Positions 25,992 through 34,388 are shown, counted from the stretch's first letter. The stretch: DNA of 38,966 nt from an uncultured Planctomycetaceae bacterium (GCA_903871805.1 CAIQIE010000201.1:1-38966), one strand, 5' to 3'. Numbers and translations: made by a program. The notes: generated by a model from the letters alone, not told the origin.

Positions 25992-27788
25992 TTAGTTGCT
26001 GGATGCTTTGACCTTGTCCTGATGCTCCCTGTCCATCTCACCGCTTTTCAGCTTCGACCAGTACGAATCCAGATCTCTTTTCACCTTACCGGAAAGCAGG
26101 AACAGCCCGACAATGTTAGGCAGCATCATGCCAAAGATCATCAGGTCGCCAAAGTCCATCACGTTCGTTGCAGAGACTACGGACCCAAGAAATGTGAACA
26201 CCAGGAAGATGGTGCGATAGACCATGGAGGAGCGATCACCGAAGAGATAGGCCCAGCAGCGTTCACCATAGTAGGACCATGAAATCATGGTGCTGTAGGC
26301 GAACATAAACGTTGAAAATGCCAGAACGTATTTAAAGTAGGGGATCTGGCCGTCCATCGCCACGGAAGTCAGGGCAGCTCCTTTGATACCAATCGCATCA
26401 CCGTCAGCGTCCAGAACATACTGGTCCCGGAATTCCTGCGGAAAATCCGGGTTTTTGTAGTCATAGGCTCCGGTAATAACGATGACCAGCGCTGTCATGG
26501 TGCAGACGACGATTGTGTCCACAAATGGCTCAAGCAGCGAAACAATTCCTTCGCGGATGGGATACTCAGTCTTTGCCGCTGCATGGGCAATGGCTGCTGA
26601 TCCAACGCCCGCTTCGTTTGAAAACGCGGCCCTCTTAAATCCCCACACCAAAACACCAAGAAAGCCACCTCGATAGGCATCCGGGTTGAAAGCTGAAGAG
26701 AAAATCGATGCGAAAGCCGCGGGAACTTCCGAGTAATTCTTCAGGAGGATCAGGAGCCCGGCGAGCACGTAAACACTGCACATGATAGGGACAATCTTGT
26801 CCGCGGTCGATGCGATACGCTTGATTCCACCAATGATCACTATGGCCGTCAGCACGAGCATAATCAGGCCATAAACCCACGGATGCTGATTGAAGAATGG
26901 AACGGTCTGACCGACAGCATCGAGGCTACCCTTGACCTGATAAGAGTTGCCACCTGCGAAGGAGCCACCAATACAGAGTACTGCAAAGCTGGCCGCGAAA
27001 AACCTTCCCAGCGGAGCCAGACCGAGTTCTGCAAGTCCTCTCGACAGATAGAACATCGCGCCGCCCATGATACTTCCGTCAGGGCGAACTTCCCGATACT
27101 TCTGACCAAGTGTGCACTCGACAAACTTTGACGACATACCGAGGAACCCGGCGAGCACCATCCAGAATGCAGCCCCAGGGCCGCCAATTGCAATTGCCGT
27201 GGTAACGCCAGCAATGTTTCCCAGTCCAACAGTGGCTGACAACGCCGTTGTGAGTGCCTGAAAGTGGCTGACATCACCGGTTGAATTCGAATCGTCATAC
27301 TTTCCAGCTATCACGTGGATCGAATGCGTGAACCCCCGAATACTGATGAAGCCCATGCGGATCGTAAAGAAGGCGGCACCAAGTACGAGTACCAAAACCG
27401 CAAAATCGATCTTGTTGTCCCCACCCAGAGGAATGGGGAAAAAAATAATGCCACCAACATAACCGTTGACGGTTCCGAACCAGCTATCGACCGGCTTCAA
27501 CGACTCGTTGATTGCAGAAAAGATATCTCCAGACTCGCTGCTCTCGGCAGTCTTTGAAGGATCACCGCCCGAGACGACATCTTCAATCGCAGTCGATTCC
27601 GCACCAACTGCTTCTTTGCCGGTGTCAGCGGTGTCAGTTTCGCCACTTTGCGGTGTAGCGACATTCGGGGCAGTCGCAGGATTGGGCAATGCCGAATCCT
27701 GACCAGGACTGACCGTAGACAAAATCAGACACAGAATCAGCGGGAAACAAATCTTCCAAATATGACTTTGGGAATGTTTAAAGGCCAT
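25992..27788 (-). CDS. AGCS-family sodium/alanine symporter with exported N-terminal extension
   Basis: A 598-residue alanine or glycine:sodium symporter. The transport core begins at about residue 125 (DFAVLVLVLGAAFFTIRMGF) and contains the family motifs SATVGLGNIAGVTTAIAIGG, GPGAAFWMVLAGFLGMSSKF, GSIMGGAMFYLSRGL, FSNEAGVGSAAIAHAAAKT and ending FMFAYSTMISWSYYGERC. In front of it is a predicted signal peptide (HIWKICFPLILCLILSTVS) and about 90 Ser/Thr/Glu-rich residues. This lead-in is unusual, because most family members start directly with the first span. ATG 27788 is chosen over TTG 27812. The transported amino acid cannot be assigned from sequence. Confidence 0.92.
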   Translation of the reverse strand: MAFKHSQSHIWKICFPLILCLILSTVSPGQDSALPNPATAPNVATPQSGETDTADTGKEAVGAESTAIEDVVSGGDPSKTAESSESGDIFSAINESLKPVDSWFGTVNGYVGGIIFFPIPLGGDNKIDFAVLVLVLGAAFFTIRMGFISIRGFTHSIHVIAGKYDDSNSTGDVSHFQALTTALSATVGLGNIAGVTTAIAIGGPGAAFWMVLAGFLGMSSKFVECTLGQKYREVRPDGSIMGGAMFYLSRGLAELGLAPLGRFFAASFAVLCIGGSFAGGNSYQVKGSLDAVGQTVPFFNQHPWVYGLIMLVLTAIVIIGGIKRIASTADKIVPIMCSVYVLAGLLILLKNYSEVPAAFASIFSSAFNPDAYRGGFLGVLVWGFKRAAFSNEAGVGSAAIAHAAAKTEYPIREGIVSLLEPFVDTIVVCTMTALVIVITGAYDYKNPDFPQEFRDQYVLDADGDAIGIKGAALTSVAMDGQIPYFKYVLAFSTFMFAYSTMISWSYYGERCWAYLFGDRSSMVYRTIFLVFTFLGSVVSATNVMDFGDLMIFGMMLPNIVGLFLLSGKVKRDLDSYWSKLKSGEMDREHQDKVKASSN

Positions 27789-28435
27789 TTCAGGAGTTCC
27801 GGTTCTTGGCAAAACAGTAAATGGATTATTTGGCGGTGGTGATCTTGAGCTGATGGACGCATGGAAGGGTGTCTGCCAAAGAAGTCAAAATAGCAGCTGC
27901 GATGGCAAAACGTCGAAGCTACAAATTTTGGCATCCATTTGACGGAGACTTTAAGGAACGTTAAGAACGACAGCAGGTGGGTCGAATTTTTGTACCGGAG
28001 CAGTCGCACAAGGAACGTGTCAGGACGTTTCCGCAGTGCAAACGGACGGACCCCATGAAAACAACACACAACCGTGAACCAACCAGGCATACCACTGAAC
28101 AGGGGGAAGCGGATGTCTGGAAAGTCAACGCTAACGCAGAACGCTACAGACGTCTGTCATCACCATCGTGACACAGCTTTTTCAGCGTTGCGACCGGGGA
28201 CCACCTCGATGCAGGATAACCAGAACAAATCCCTTCGCAAAACAGAGTCCCGCCAGGATAGCCCCGAAAACGTAAAAATCGTGACGGTTTTGCTGCAACC
28301 CTTGAAATCATGAAGCGGAAGAGGCCACAGCACAAGCCACGTCACGTTGCTGTGGAAGGTCAATCATCGGTCATGTTTCGGGGTTTCTGACCCGCTGGTA
28401 TCTGCGTTTCAAGGTGGAAAGCCCCTGAGGGATTC

Positions 28436-28608
28436 TCAGTATTGCGTGAAGGAATACTGACAAAAGCGCCGCGCTGCCCAAATGCTGTACTAGAACCAAG
28501 AGGATGGGCAGGTCGCTGGCAAATGCTGTCTGGAAAGGTATTGATCGCGGGGTAAATGATCACATGTGGCTGGCCGGGCCTTGGAAAACAGTACGCGAAG
28601 TCAGGCCC
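28436..28608. other. Cluster of inverted repeats, candidate structured RNA
   Basis: Three hairpin-forming pairs lie within 173 bases: an 8-base stem with 9-base loop (28436-28460), CTGCCCA 28474-28480 with TGGGCAG 28505-28511, and GGGCCT 28576-28581 with AGGCCC 28603-28608. CAAATGCTGT also occurs twice, at 28479-28488 and 28520-28529. No known RNA family was recognised. Strand and ends are undetermined. Confidence 0.3.
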
Positions 28609-29184
28609 CCAACCCGCTGTTATCAGAGTGACTTGGTAATGCCATCAGAATGAGGTCATATTGCGGTCCCGCAGACTCGAAACGAGTCAATATACCCAAC
28701 GCACGAACTTTTTGAAAAAAACGGTGTCTAGTGTTGTTGAATTTACAAGCGGAACTGGCAGCCATCGGAAACTACAAGCGTGCAAGTGTAATGGAGAGGG
28801 GTTTGTGGTCTCTGGAGTGCGTTGGTGGGTCTCGGGGGAGGCTATCGGGCTGCCCCGGCTTCGGTAACAAGTGGCATTTTGGGCGGTTAGACGGCAAAAA
28901 TTGCTGCTCTTTGATCCTGAGGCACATCGAAGGCGGCTCGCAGATTCGCGAGACGGCTGAGACAGAGATTTCGGTACGACCTCGGCGCGGAATTTGCGGC
29001 GATTCGTGTTGGCGTAGAAATGCCTCAGGAATGGCGCAATTTAAGCCACGAGGTGCTGCGTCGTAATCCCGGACCGTGCGGATTGGGTCGCGGCGCCACG
29101 AGTTCTTGGAGCAATGGTTCCTGCGTTTCGTCGGTGTGAGTTGGATTCTCCAGATCTTTCGGCAGACATTGCCGTCGGTACTGG

Positions 29185-29231
29185 CCTTGATAGTCAGCAA
29201 GATCGCGATCTTGATTTTTTTGTGGTCAAGG
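29185..29231 (+). terminator. Terminator-like hairpin in the sigma-factor leader
   Basis: CAAGATCGCGATCTTG (29198-29213) is a perfect palindrome that can fold with a CGCG loop, followed by ATTTTTTT (29214-29221). An outer pair CCTTGA (29185-29190)/TCAAGG (29226-29231) can enclose it. It ends only seven bases before the AAGGAGGG ribosome-binding site of the sigma gene. It is either the end of an upstream transcript or a leader attenuator. Confidence 0.6.
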
Positions 29232-29252
29232 GTTCAGAAGGAGGGAAGAGTT

Positions 29253-30380
29253 ATGGTCAGTGCAGCCAGGACCGAAGAGTCGCTCTCGTATGTTCCTTCA
29301 TTCTCCGGGGCGATTCGTCCCGAGAGTAGATTGACGTTTACTGCCGGCAGGTTGCCGACGCCCACAGCTGTGAACGATGAATCTGGTCGCCGCATGGAGT
29401 GGGACCAGCAGATTCTTGAGCGGCACCTGGCTGGAGAAAGTGTGGCTGCACTGGCGGCCGCTTTCTCTGTAAGCAAGCCACTGGTGCATACGGCCATCGC
29501 CACAGCCCGCACTCAGCGAATAGTGGCATACAATGCCGACTTTATTGATAGTTCTGAATTTCATCAGGAACGGGCGGAAGACAATATCTGTGGCCCGGAG
29601 CCGGTACTGGGAACACCTGGTGATGAGGGTGTGACCCGAATACCAACTGGGCTTCCCGCCTACCTTGTCGAATTGTATCGGGTACCGCTGCTGACGAGGG
29701 AGCAGGAACAGTATTTCTTCCGGCGGCTGAATTTCCGCAAATACCAATTTGTCGAGCTCCGCAAGACTCTGGATGTACAGCGTCCGTCGGCAAGGCTGTT
29801 GAAACGGTTGGAGGCGTGGATAGAGGACATCAAGAGGCTCAAGGCGCTCCTGATACGTTCGAACCTACGGCTTGTCGTGGCAATTGCCAAAAAGTACCTG
29901 AAGGCTGGATCGGGCTTTTTCGAACTCGTAAGCGATGGAAACATCTCCTTAATGCGAGCCGTGGAGAAGTTTGACTACTCCCGCGGAAACAAGTTTTCCA
30001 CCTACGCCTCTTGGGCAATCCTGAAGAATTTTACAAGAACAATACCCGCGGAGCATCAGAGGCTGGAAAGATTCCGCACAGGGCAGGACGAGGTTTTTGC
30101 TCAATCATCAGAGAACCGAGGCTCATTTCTAAAAGATGAGCACGCTAACGCCGCACAACGCGAAGTAATACGATCACTACTGGGGGAGCTGGATGGTCGC
30201 GAGCAAAAAGTGATTGCGTTTCGCTTCGGACTCGAAGAGGGGGTTGAACCGGAGACACTCGAGCAGGTTGGCTGGCGTCTTGGCGTCACAAAAGAGCGCG
30301 TTCGCCAGATTGAAGTCCGTACACTAGAGAAGTTGCGTCGCATTGCAGAGCGCAGGGCCCTTGAGATTCCTGGTTTCTAG
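29253..30380 (+). CDS. Sigma-70 family sigma factor, planctomycete-type, with N-terminal HTH
   Basis: A 375-residue sigma factor. An extra helix-turn-helix-like segment lies at about residues 49-91 (ILERHLAGESVAALAAAFSV and KPLVHTAIATARTQRI). Region 1.2-like sequence follows at 133-165 (VELYRVPLLTREQEQYFFRR). Region 2 covers about 198-265 (LLIRSNLRLVVAIAKKYL, LVSDGNISLMRAVEKFDYSR, GNKFSTYASWAILKNFTRTI). Region 4 covers about 310-370 (ELDGREQKVIAFRFGL, LEQVGWRLGVTKERVRQIEV). Only about 45 residues separate regions 2 and 4, so no full region 3 is present. ATG 29253 is supported by AAGGAGGG seven bases upstream; the longer frame from 29076 reads through a hairpin. Its regulon cannot be inferred from the neighbours. 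Confidence 0.9.
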   Translation: MVSAARTEESLSYVPSFSGAIRPESRLTFTAGRLPTPTAVNDESGRRMEWDQQILERHLAGESVAALAAAFSVSKPLVHTAIATARTQRIVAYNADFIDSSEFHQERAEDNICGPEPVLGTPGDEGVTRIPTGLPAYLVELYRVPLLTREQEQYFFRRLNFRKYQFVELRKTLDVQRPSARLLKRLEAWIEDIKRLKALLIRSNLRLVVAIAKKYLKAGSGFFELVSDGNISLMRAVEKFDYSRGNKFSTYASWAILKNFTRTIPAEHQRLERFRTGQDEVFAQSSENRGSFLKDEHANAAQREVIRSLLGELDGREQKVIAFRFGLEEGVEPETLEQVGWRLGVTKERVRQIEVRTLEKLRRIAERRALEIPGF

Positions 30381-30559
30381 ACGATCCCCTAAACTTCGGG
30401 TGTTCGCGAGCCGAATGAACGGAAGATTTTTGACAAAAAGAGCCAGGTTATGGGTCAGTTTAGGTGGTCGAAACATCAGGAATGACACTGCTTGCGGGGG
30501 GCTCTTGGGGCAATACCTTGGAAATTTGACTCGATATTGAGACCTTTCCGGGATCTGCC

Positions 30560-30587
30560 TTGCGATTCATTGCCTCTTTGTTATACT
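30560..30587 (+). promoter_or_regulatory. Candidate promoter of the tRNA-tuf operon
   Basis: TTGCGA (30560-30565), a 16-base spacer and TATACT (30582-30587) make a good housekeeping promoter 28 bases before the first tRNA. No other strong candidate lies between the sigma gene and the tRNA cluster. Confidence 0.65.
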
Positions 30588-30615
30588 CCGCGACCCGCTA
30601 CTGGGCACGTTCTGC

Positions 30616-30688
30616 GCTAGTGTAGCTCAATTGGCAGAGTTCCGGTTTTGTAAACCGGCGGTTGTGGGTTCGATTCCCACCGCTAGCT
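30616..30688 (+). tRNA. tRNA-Thr (anticodon TGT)
   Basis: A 73-base cloverleaf. Acceptor GCTAGTG pairs with CGCTAGC (one G-T). The anticodon arm is CCGGT-TTTGTAA-ACCGG with anticodon TGT (reads ACA). The T arm is GTGGG-TTCGATT-CCCAC and the discriminator is T. No CCA is encoded. First of four tRNAs before tuf. Confidence 0.97.
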
Positions 30689-30715
30689 TTTGTGAGTTGT
30701 GTTTTGTTTGTTTTT

Positions 30716-30798
30716 GGGAGAATACCTGAGCGGCCAAAGGGGCCAGACTGTAAATCTGGTGGCGTACGCCTTCACAGGTTCGAATCCTGTTTCTCCCA
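30716..30798 (+). tRNA. tRNA-Tyr (anticodon GTA)
   Basis: An 83-base class II tRNA with a long variable arm. Acceptor GGGAGAA pairs with TTCTCCC. The anticodon arm is CCAGA-CTGTAAA-TCTGG with anticodon GTA. T loop TTCGAAT. Discriminator A; CCA not encoded. Second in the cluster, 27 bases after tRNA-Thr. Confidence 0.97.
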
Positions 30799-30846
30799 GT
30801 GTTAGTTTTTGTGGTCGCGGCTTTGTGTGGTTTGGTTGAGTGAACT

Positions 30847-30917
<71 letters not shown>

Positions 30918-30967
30918 CTTGTTGGGAAAATTGCAGGTGTAGTTGCTCTGGTCTCATGGCGTGGACT

Positions 30968-31040
<73 letters not shown>

Positions 31041-31163
31041 CTTCTGCGGGAACTTTGGTGCGTGGCGATTGTTTGGTGCCTTGTGTAGGGGTGCCGTCTC
31101 TTTGAGTGGTTGTTCTGCCGGGGTCGGATGTTTTCCGGCGAAGATTGATCTGGAGTTGGGTTA

Positions 31164-32360
31164 ATGGCAAAGGATACATTTAAGCGAACGAAGCCACACG
31201 TGAATGTGGGGACGATTGGTCACATTGACCACGGTAAGACAACCACGACAGCGGCAATTCTGGCGGTACAGGCTGCCAAGGGTTTGGCGACGGTTAAGGC
31301 TTACTCTGATATTGCGAAGGGTGGTACGGTTCGTGACGCTACGAAGACCGTGACGATTGCTGCTTCGCACGTTGAGTACGAGACACCAAATCGCCACTAT
31401 GCACACATTGACTGTCCGGGTCACGCCGACTACATCAAGAACATGATCACCGGTGCTGCCCAGATGGACGGCGCTATTTTGGTAGTGTCTGCTGCTGACG
31501 GCCCGATGCCTCAGACTCGCGAGCACATTTTGTTGGCTCGTCAGGTAGGCGTGCCTGCGTTGGTTGTGTTCCTCAACAAGTGCGATCTCGTGGATGACTC
31601 CGAGTTGCTGGACCTTGTTGAGATGGAAGTGCGGGAACTGCTGACAAAGTATGGCTTCCCTGGCGACGATATTCCGTTGGTTCGTGGTAATGCTCGCGGT
31701 GCCTTGGATAACCCGGCGGACGATAAGTTCAGTCAGTGCGTTACGAATCTGATGGAAGCACTGGATAGCTATATTCCAGAGCCAGAGCGGGCAGCAGATA
31801 AGCCATTCATGATGGCTGTTGAAGACGTGTTCTCAATCGAAGGTCGCGGTACAGTAGCGACTGGCCGTATTGAGGCTGGTGTGGTGAAGGTTGGCGAGAA
31901 GATTCAGGTTGTCGGCCTGAAGGATACCGTTGAGACCACAGTTACCGGCGTCGAGATGTTCCAGAAGACTCTGGATCAGGGGATGGCCGGAGATAACGTC
32001 GGACTGCTGCTCCGTGGTTTGAAGAAAGAAGACATTCAGCGTGGACAGGTTCTTGCTGCGATTAACAGCATTAAGCCCCACACACTGTTCCTGGCTGAAG
32101 TCTATGCTCTGAGCAAAGAAGAAGGTGGCCGTCATACTCCGTTCTTCTCTGGATACCGTCCGCAGTTTTATTTCCGAACGACTGACGTTACGGGAACGAC
32201 AAAGCTGGGTGAAGGTGTTGACATGTGCATGCCCGGCGACAACGTGAGTGTCGAAATTGAGTTGGGTAAGCCAATCGCTATGGAAGACGGCAGCCGTTTT
32301 GCTATCCGTGAGGGCGGCAAGACTGTCGGCTCAGGCGTTGTGACGAAGATTCTGAAGTAG
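31164..32360 (+). CDS. tuf: Elongation factor Tu
   Basis: A 398-residue GTPase that delivers aminoacyl-tRNA to the ribosome. G1 is [11 protein letters not shown] (residues 19-29), G3 is DCPGHAD and G4 is NKCDL. Domain II carries [19 protein letters not shown], and domain III carries [19 protein letters not shown] and [16 protein letters not shown]. The switch I loop is [20 protein letters not shown] (residues 46-65), where most bacterial EF-Tu proteins have an 'xIDxAPEEKARGITI' sequence. The Mg-coordinating Thr is kept but Arg-Gly before it is Lys-Thr. From memory, other planctomycete EF-Tu proteins look similar. The ribosome-binding site is GGAG before ATG 31164. It is co-oriented with the tRNA cluster and followed by a hairpin at 32383. 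Confidence 0.99.
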   Translation: MAKDTFKRTKPHVNVGTIGHIDHGKTTTTAAILAVQAAKGLATVKAYSDIAKGGTVRDATKTVTIAASHVEYETPNRHYAHIDCPGHADYIKNMITGAAQMDGAILVVSAADGPMPQTREHILLARQVGVPALVVFLNKCDLVDDSELLDLVEMEVRELLTKYGFPGDDIPLVRGNARGALDNPADDKFSQCVTNLMEALDSYIPEPERAADKPFMMAVEDVFSIEGRGTVATGRIEAGVVKVGEKIQVVGLKDTVETTVTGVEMFQKTLDQGMAGDNVGLLLRGLKKEDIQRGQVLAAINSIKPHTLFLAEVYALSKEEGGRHTPFFSGYRPQFYFRTTDVTGTTKLGEGVDMCMPGDNVSVEIELGKPIAMEDGSRFAIREGGKTVGSGVVTKILK

Positions 32361-32382
32361 TCAGGATTTTTTGAGATCGATA

Positions 32383-32420
32383 CTGCCTGTCGGTGACTCG
32401 ACAGGCAGCTTTGTTTTGTT
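32383..32420 (+). terminator. Terminator-like hairpin between tuf and rpmG
   Basis: CTGCCTGTCG (32383-32392) and CGACAGGCAG (32399-32408) form a perfect 10-base stem with a GTGACT loop, followed by CTTTGTTTTGTT. The interrupted T-run suggests a partial terminator that lowers expression of rpmG-secE-nusG relative to tuf, or marks the operon end. Confidence 0.7.
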
Positions 32421-32436
32421 GCAATGAGGTTGAGAG

Positions 32437-32589
32437 ATGCGGGAATACGTCTGGCTCGAGTGCACAGAAACTGGTACTCGAAACTACCGTGTAATTAAAG
32501 AGACTCGGGGTACCGAGCGTCTGGAACTGATGAAGTATTGTCCTAAGCTTCGTCGCCATACGCTCCACAAAGAATCTCGCAAGAAGTAG
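32437..32589 (+). CDS. rpmG: 50S ribosomal protein L33, partial zinc-ribbon form
   Basis: A 50-residue L33, translated by hand from ATG 32437 to TAG 32587-32589. The conserved parts are GTRNYRVIKETRGTERLEL, MKYCPKLRRHTLHKE and a basic tail. Zinc-binding L33 has two CxxC motifs; here they read Cys9-Thr-Glu-Thr12 and Cys35-Pro-Lys-Leu38, so only the first Cys of each pair remains. The protein should therefore not bind zinc in the usual way. GAGG lies upstream in GAGGTTGAGAG. Its place between tuf and tRNA-Trp/secE is the usual one in many bacteria. Confidence 0.95.
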   Translation: MREYVWLECTETGTRNYRVIKETRGTERLELMKYCPKLRRHTLHKESRKK

Positions 32590-32623
32590 TGAGAGTTCGC
32601 CGGCGGACCGGCGTAACGGTCAC

Positions 32624-32696
32624 ACGAGTGTAGCTCAATTGGCAGAGCACCGGATTCCAAATCCGGCGGTTGGGGGTTCGACTCCCTCCACTCGTG
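32624..32696 (+). tRNA. tRNA-Trp (anticodon CCA)
   Basis: A 73-base cloverleaf. Acceptor ACGAGTG pairs with CACTCGT. The anticodon arm is CCGGA-TTCCAAA-TCCGG with anticodon CCA. T arm GGGGG-TTCGACT-CCCTC (one G-T). Discriminator G, as expected for tRNA-Trp; CCA not encoded. A CGCCGG-CGGA-CCGGCG hairpin (32598-32613) lies just upstream. It sits between rpmG and secE, a common bacterial location. Confidence 0.97.
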
Positions 32697-32748
32697 CGTT
32701 TTGGCACGCTTGAGCAGTGTCTTTAAAAAAAATATTTTCGAGTTTCGC

Positions 32749-33180
32749 ATGTCCAGCAAGTCTGTTGGTATGTCTCTTCTGCCAGAGTTGTTCTCGGTTG
32801 GCCTTTATAAGGCGAATCAGGGAAGAATGGTTCGGCAGTTTACGTTTTTCGGCGTGGTCATTTTGGTCGCGTTCGGATGTCTTACTTTGTCAAACGGACC
32901 GTTACTTAGCGTAGGCAGGGGGCTGCAAGTTGGGCTCCCATTCGGGCTATGGGGTGTCGGTTCGTGGCTTGCGTTCAGGGCGGTGAATTTGCCGTTGTTT
33001 GCGGACTTTCTCATTTCCGTTGAATCTGAGTTAGCTCGGGTGACATGGCCGGCTCGGACAGAGGTCATTCAGGCGACGGTCGTGGTGATAAGTACTATGT
33101 TCTTCCTGGGTGCGTTCCTGTTCGTAATTGACCTCGTCTGGACCTACACGTTCACGCTGATAGGCTTCAGTGAGTTTTAG
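32749..33180 (+). CDS. secE: Preprotein translocase subunit SecE
   Basis: Essential SecYEG channel subunit. The conserved SecE segment is C-terminal: FLISVESELARVTWPARTEV, with the EL-x2-V-x-WP motif, then the membrane span VVISTMFFLGAFLFVIDLVW. Two further hydrophobic segments lie upstream (FGVVILVAFGCLTLSNG; LWGVGSWLAFRAVNLPLFA), so this is the three-span form, longer (143 aa) than the minimal single-span type. The start is uncertain: ATG 32749 is taken, while TTG 32701 and ATG 32770 are alternatives. The gene precedes nusG as in most bacteria. Confidence 0.93.
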   Translation: MSSKSVGMSLLPELFSVGLYKANQGRMVRQFTFFGVVILVAFGCLTLSNGPLLSVGRGLQVGLPFGLWGVGSWLAFRAVNLPLFADFLISVESELARVTWPARTEVIQATVVVISTMFFLGAFLFVIDLVWTYTFTLIGFSEF

Positions 33181-33304
33181 GAATTGAGTCATTTGCTGTG
33201 TCAGGTCGTTAGGAAGTTTGCGGCTACATACGGCAGAGTACGATGCACCGGATTGCTCTTTGAACACGTGTCAGACGCTTGCCGGGTTAGGGAGATTTCA
33301 GAGA

Positions 33305-33871
33305 ATGGCCAAAGAACAACCCAGGCAGACTGGTTCACCAGAGATGAGCTGGTATGTGTTGAAGGTGCAGACAAACAGAGAGCGTACAATCCGCGATGCA
33401 CTGCTTAAGCGGATTCGTCTTGAGGGGATGGAAGAGCACTTTGGCGAGATCGTGATTCCGTCCGAAAAGGTAGTTGATACGCGGAGTGGTTCTCTTAGGG
33501 AACAAGACCGCAAGCTGTTCCCCGGCTACATCATGATTCAGATGAACCTGAATGATGAGAGCTGGTACCTTGTGCGGGATACGGGCGGTGTTGGAGATTT
33601 TGCCGGGGCTGCCGGGAAGCCACTGCCGATGGAGCAGCACGAAGTGGACAGGATGCTTGGGCGGGCTGAGCAGCAGTCTACGGCGGCTCCCAAGGTCAAG
33701 GTTCAGGTGAGTGTTGGAGATATGGTCAAGATTCGCGAAGGTACTTTCGAGAATTTCGAGGGAACCGTCGAAGCGATAGACGAGCACAGTGGTAAGGTGT
33801 CAATACTGATTGAGATTTTTGGCAGGTCGACTCCGGTAGAGCTGGATCATTGGCAGGTTGAGTCGGTTTAG
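33305..33871 (+). CDS. nusG: Transcription antitermination/elongation factor NusG
   Basis: A 188-residue elongation factor that binds RNA polymerase and couples it to Rho or the ribosome. The NGN domain starts at [14 protein letters not shown] and contains the family's [11 protein letters not shown] and [13 protein letters not shown]. The KOW domain is [20 protein letters not shown], with [20 protein letters not shown] at the end. ATG 33305 is chosen over the frame opening at 33218 because a GGGAG site lies upstream and the extra residues are unconserved. It is between secE and rplK, the standard order. Confidence 0.97.
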   Translation: MAKEQPRQTGSPEMSWYVLKVQTNRERTIRDALLKRIRLEGMEEHFGEIVIPSEKVVDTRSGSLREQDRKLFPGYIMIQMNLNDESWYLVRDTGGVGDFAGAAGKPLPMEQHEVDRMLGRAEQQSTAAPKVKVQVSVGDMVKIREGTFENFEGTVEAIDEHSGKVSILIEIFGRSTPVELDHWQVESV

Positions 33872-33904
33872 ATCGAGTTTACTGATTGACGGGAATGATT
33901 GGTC

Positions 33905-34336
33905 ATGGGCAAGCAGCGTCTGGTAACGGCACAGATTAAAGTTCAGGTTACTGGTGGCCAGGCAACTCCGGCCCCTCCTGTAGGTACTGCGCTTGGCCCT
34001 CACGGGGTGAATATTGGCCAGTTCGTGTCGCAGTTCAATGACAAAACGCGTGAGATGATGGGTGTAACCATTCCTGTCGTTATCACGGTGTACAACGATC
34101 GTACGTTCGAGTTTATCTTGAAGAGTCCGCCGGCTGCGGTACTTTTGAAGAAGGCTGCCGGAATTGCGAAGGGTTCGGGCAGTCCGCTGAAGACGAAAGT
34201 GGGGACAGTCACGACGTCTCAGTTGGATACGATTGCGAAGCAGAAGTATGAGGACCTAAACGCGTCATCTCTTGAACAGGCGCGTAAGATGATCGCCGGC
34301 ACAGCGCGTAGCATGGGGATCGAAGTTGTTGACTAG
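33905..34336 (+). CDS. rplK: 50S ribosomal protein L11
   Basis: A 143-residue L11 of the GTPase-associated centre. The N-terminal domain has [38 protein letters not shown] and the proline-rich linker. The C-terminal rRNA-binding domain has [37 protein letters not shown] and [10 protein letters not shown]. The TTG at 33899 is in frame, but ATG 33905 gives the usual MGKQR-like beginning. It is closely followed by rplA. Confidence 0.98.
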   Translation: MGKQRLVTAQIKVQVTGGQATPAPPVGTALGPHGVNIGQFVSQFNDKTREMMGVTIPVVITVYNDRTFEFILKSPPAAVLLKKAAGIAKGSGSPLKTKVGTVTTSQLDTIAKQKYEDLNASSLEQARKMIAGTARSMGIEVVD

Positions 34337-34388
34337 GGATCTGCACGGTCTTTGTCCGGGTTGGGTTTAGTTTTTCGTTAGGTGTATT

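Larger units (their letters stand above)
27789..29252. other. 1.46-kb gap with several hairpins and no recognisable gene
   Basis: Frames of 60-142 codons on both strands have no family signatures. Direct repeats TTAAGGAACG/TTAAGAACG abut at 27951-27969. Hairpins are TCAGTATT-N9-AATACTGA (28436-28460), CTGCCCA/TGGGCAG (28474-28511), GGGCCT/AGGCCC (28576-28608), GACTCG-AAA-CGAGTC (28674-28688) and the terminator-like element at 29198-29221. I looked for RNase P RNA, tmRNA and SRP RNA consensus blocks and found none. The region may hold an unrecognised RNA, a decayed gene, or only regulatory DNA for the sigma factor. Confidence 0.5.

Noticed and set aside
28731..29200. Open frames of 111 (plus) and 142 (minus) codons in the long gap
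   Set aside because: Composition is Arg/Cys/Pro-rich, no hydrophobic core or family signature, no ribosome-binding site; the two frames overlap.
29076..29252. 59-codon upstream extension of the sigma factor
   Set aside because: It would be translated through a terminator-like hairpin, and a near-perfect ribosome-binding site AAGGAGGG precedes the internal ATG at 29253.
27789..29252. RNase P RNA, tmRNA or SRP RNA in the long gap
   Set aside because: None of the conserved blocks (such as GAGGAAAGTCC, a tRNA-like end, or GGAAGCAGC) is present.
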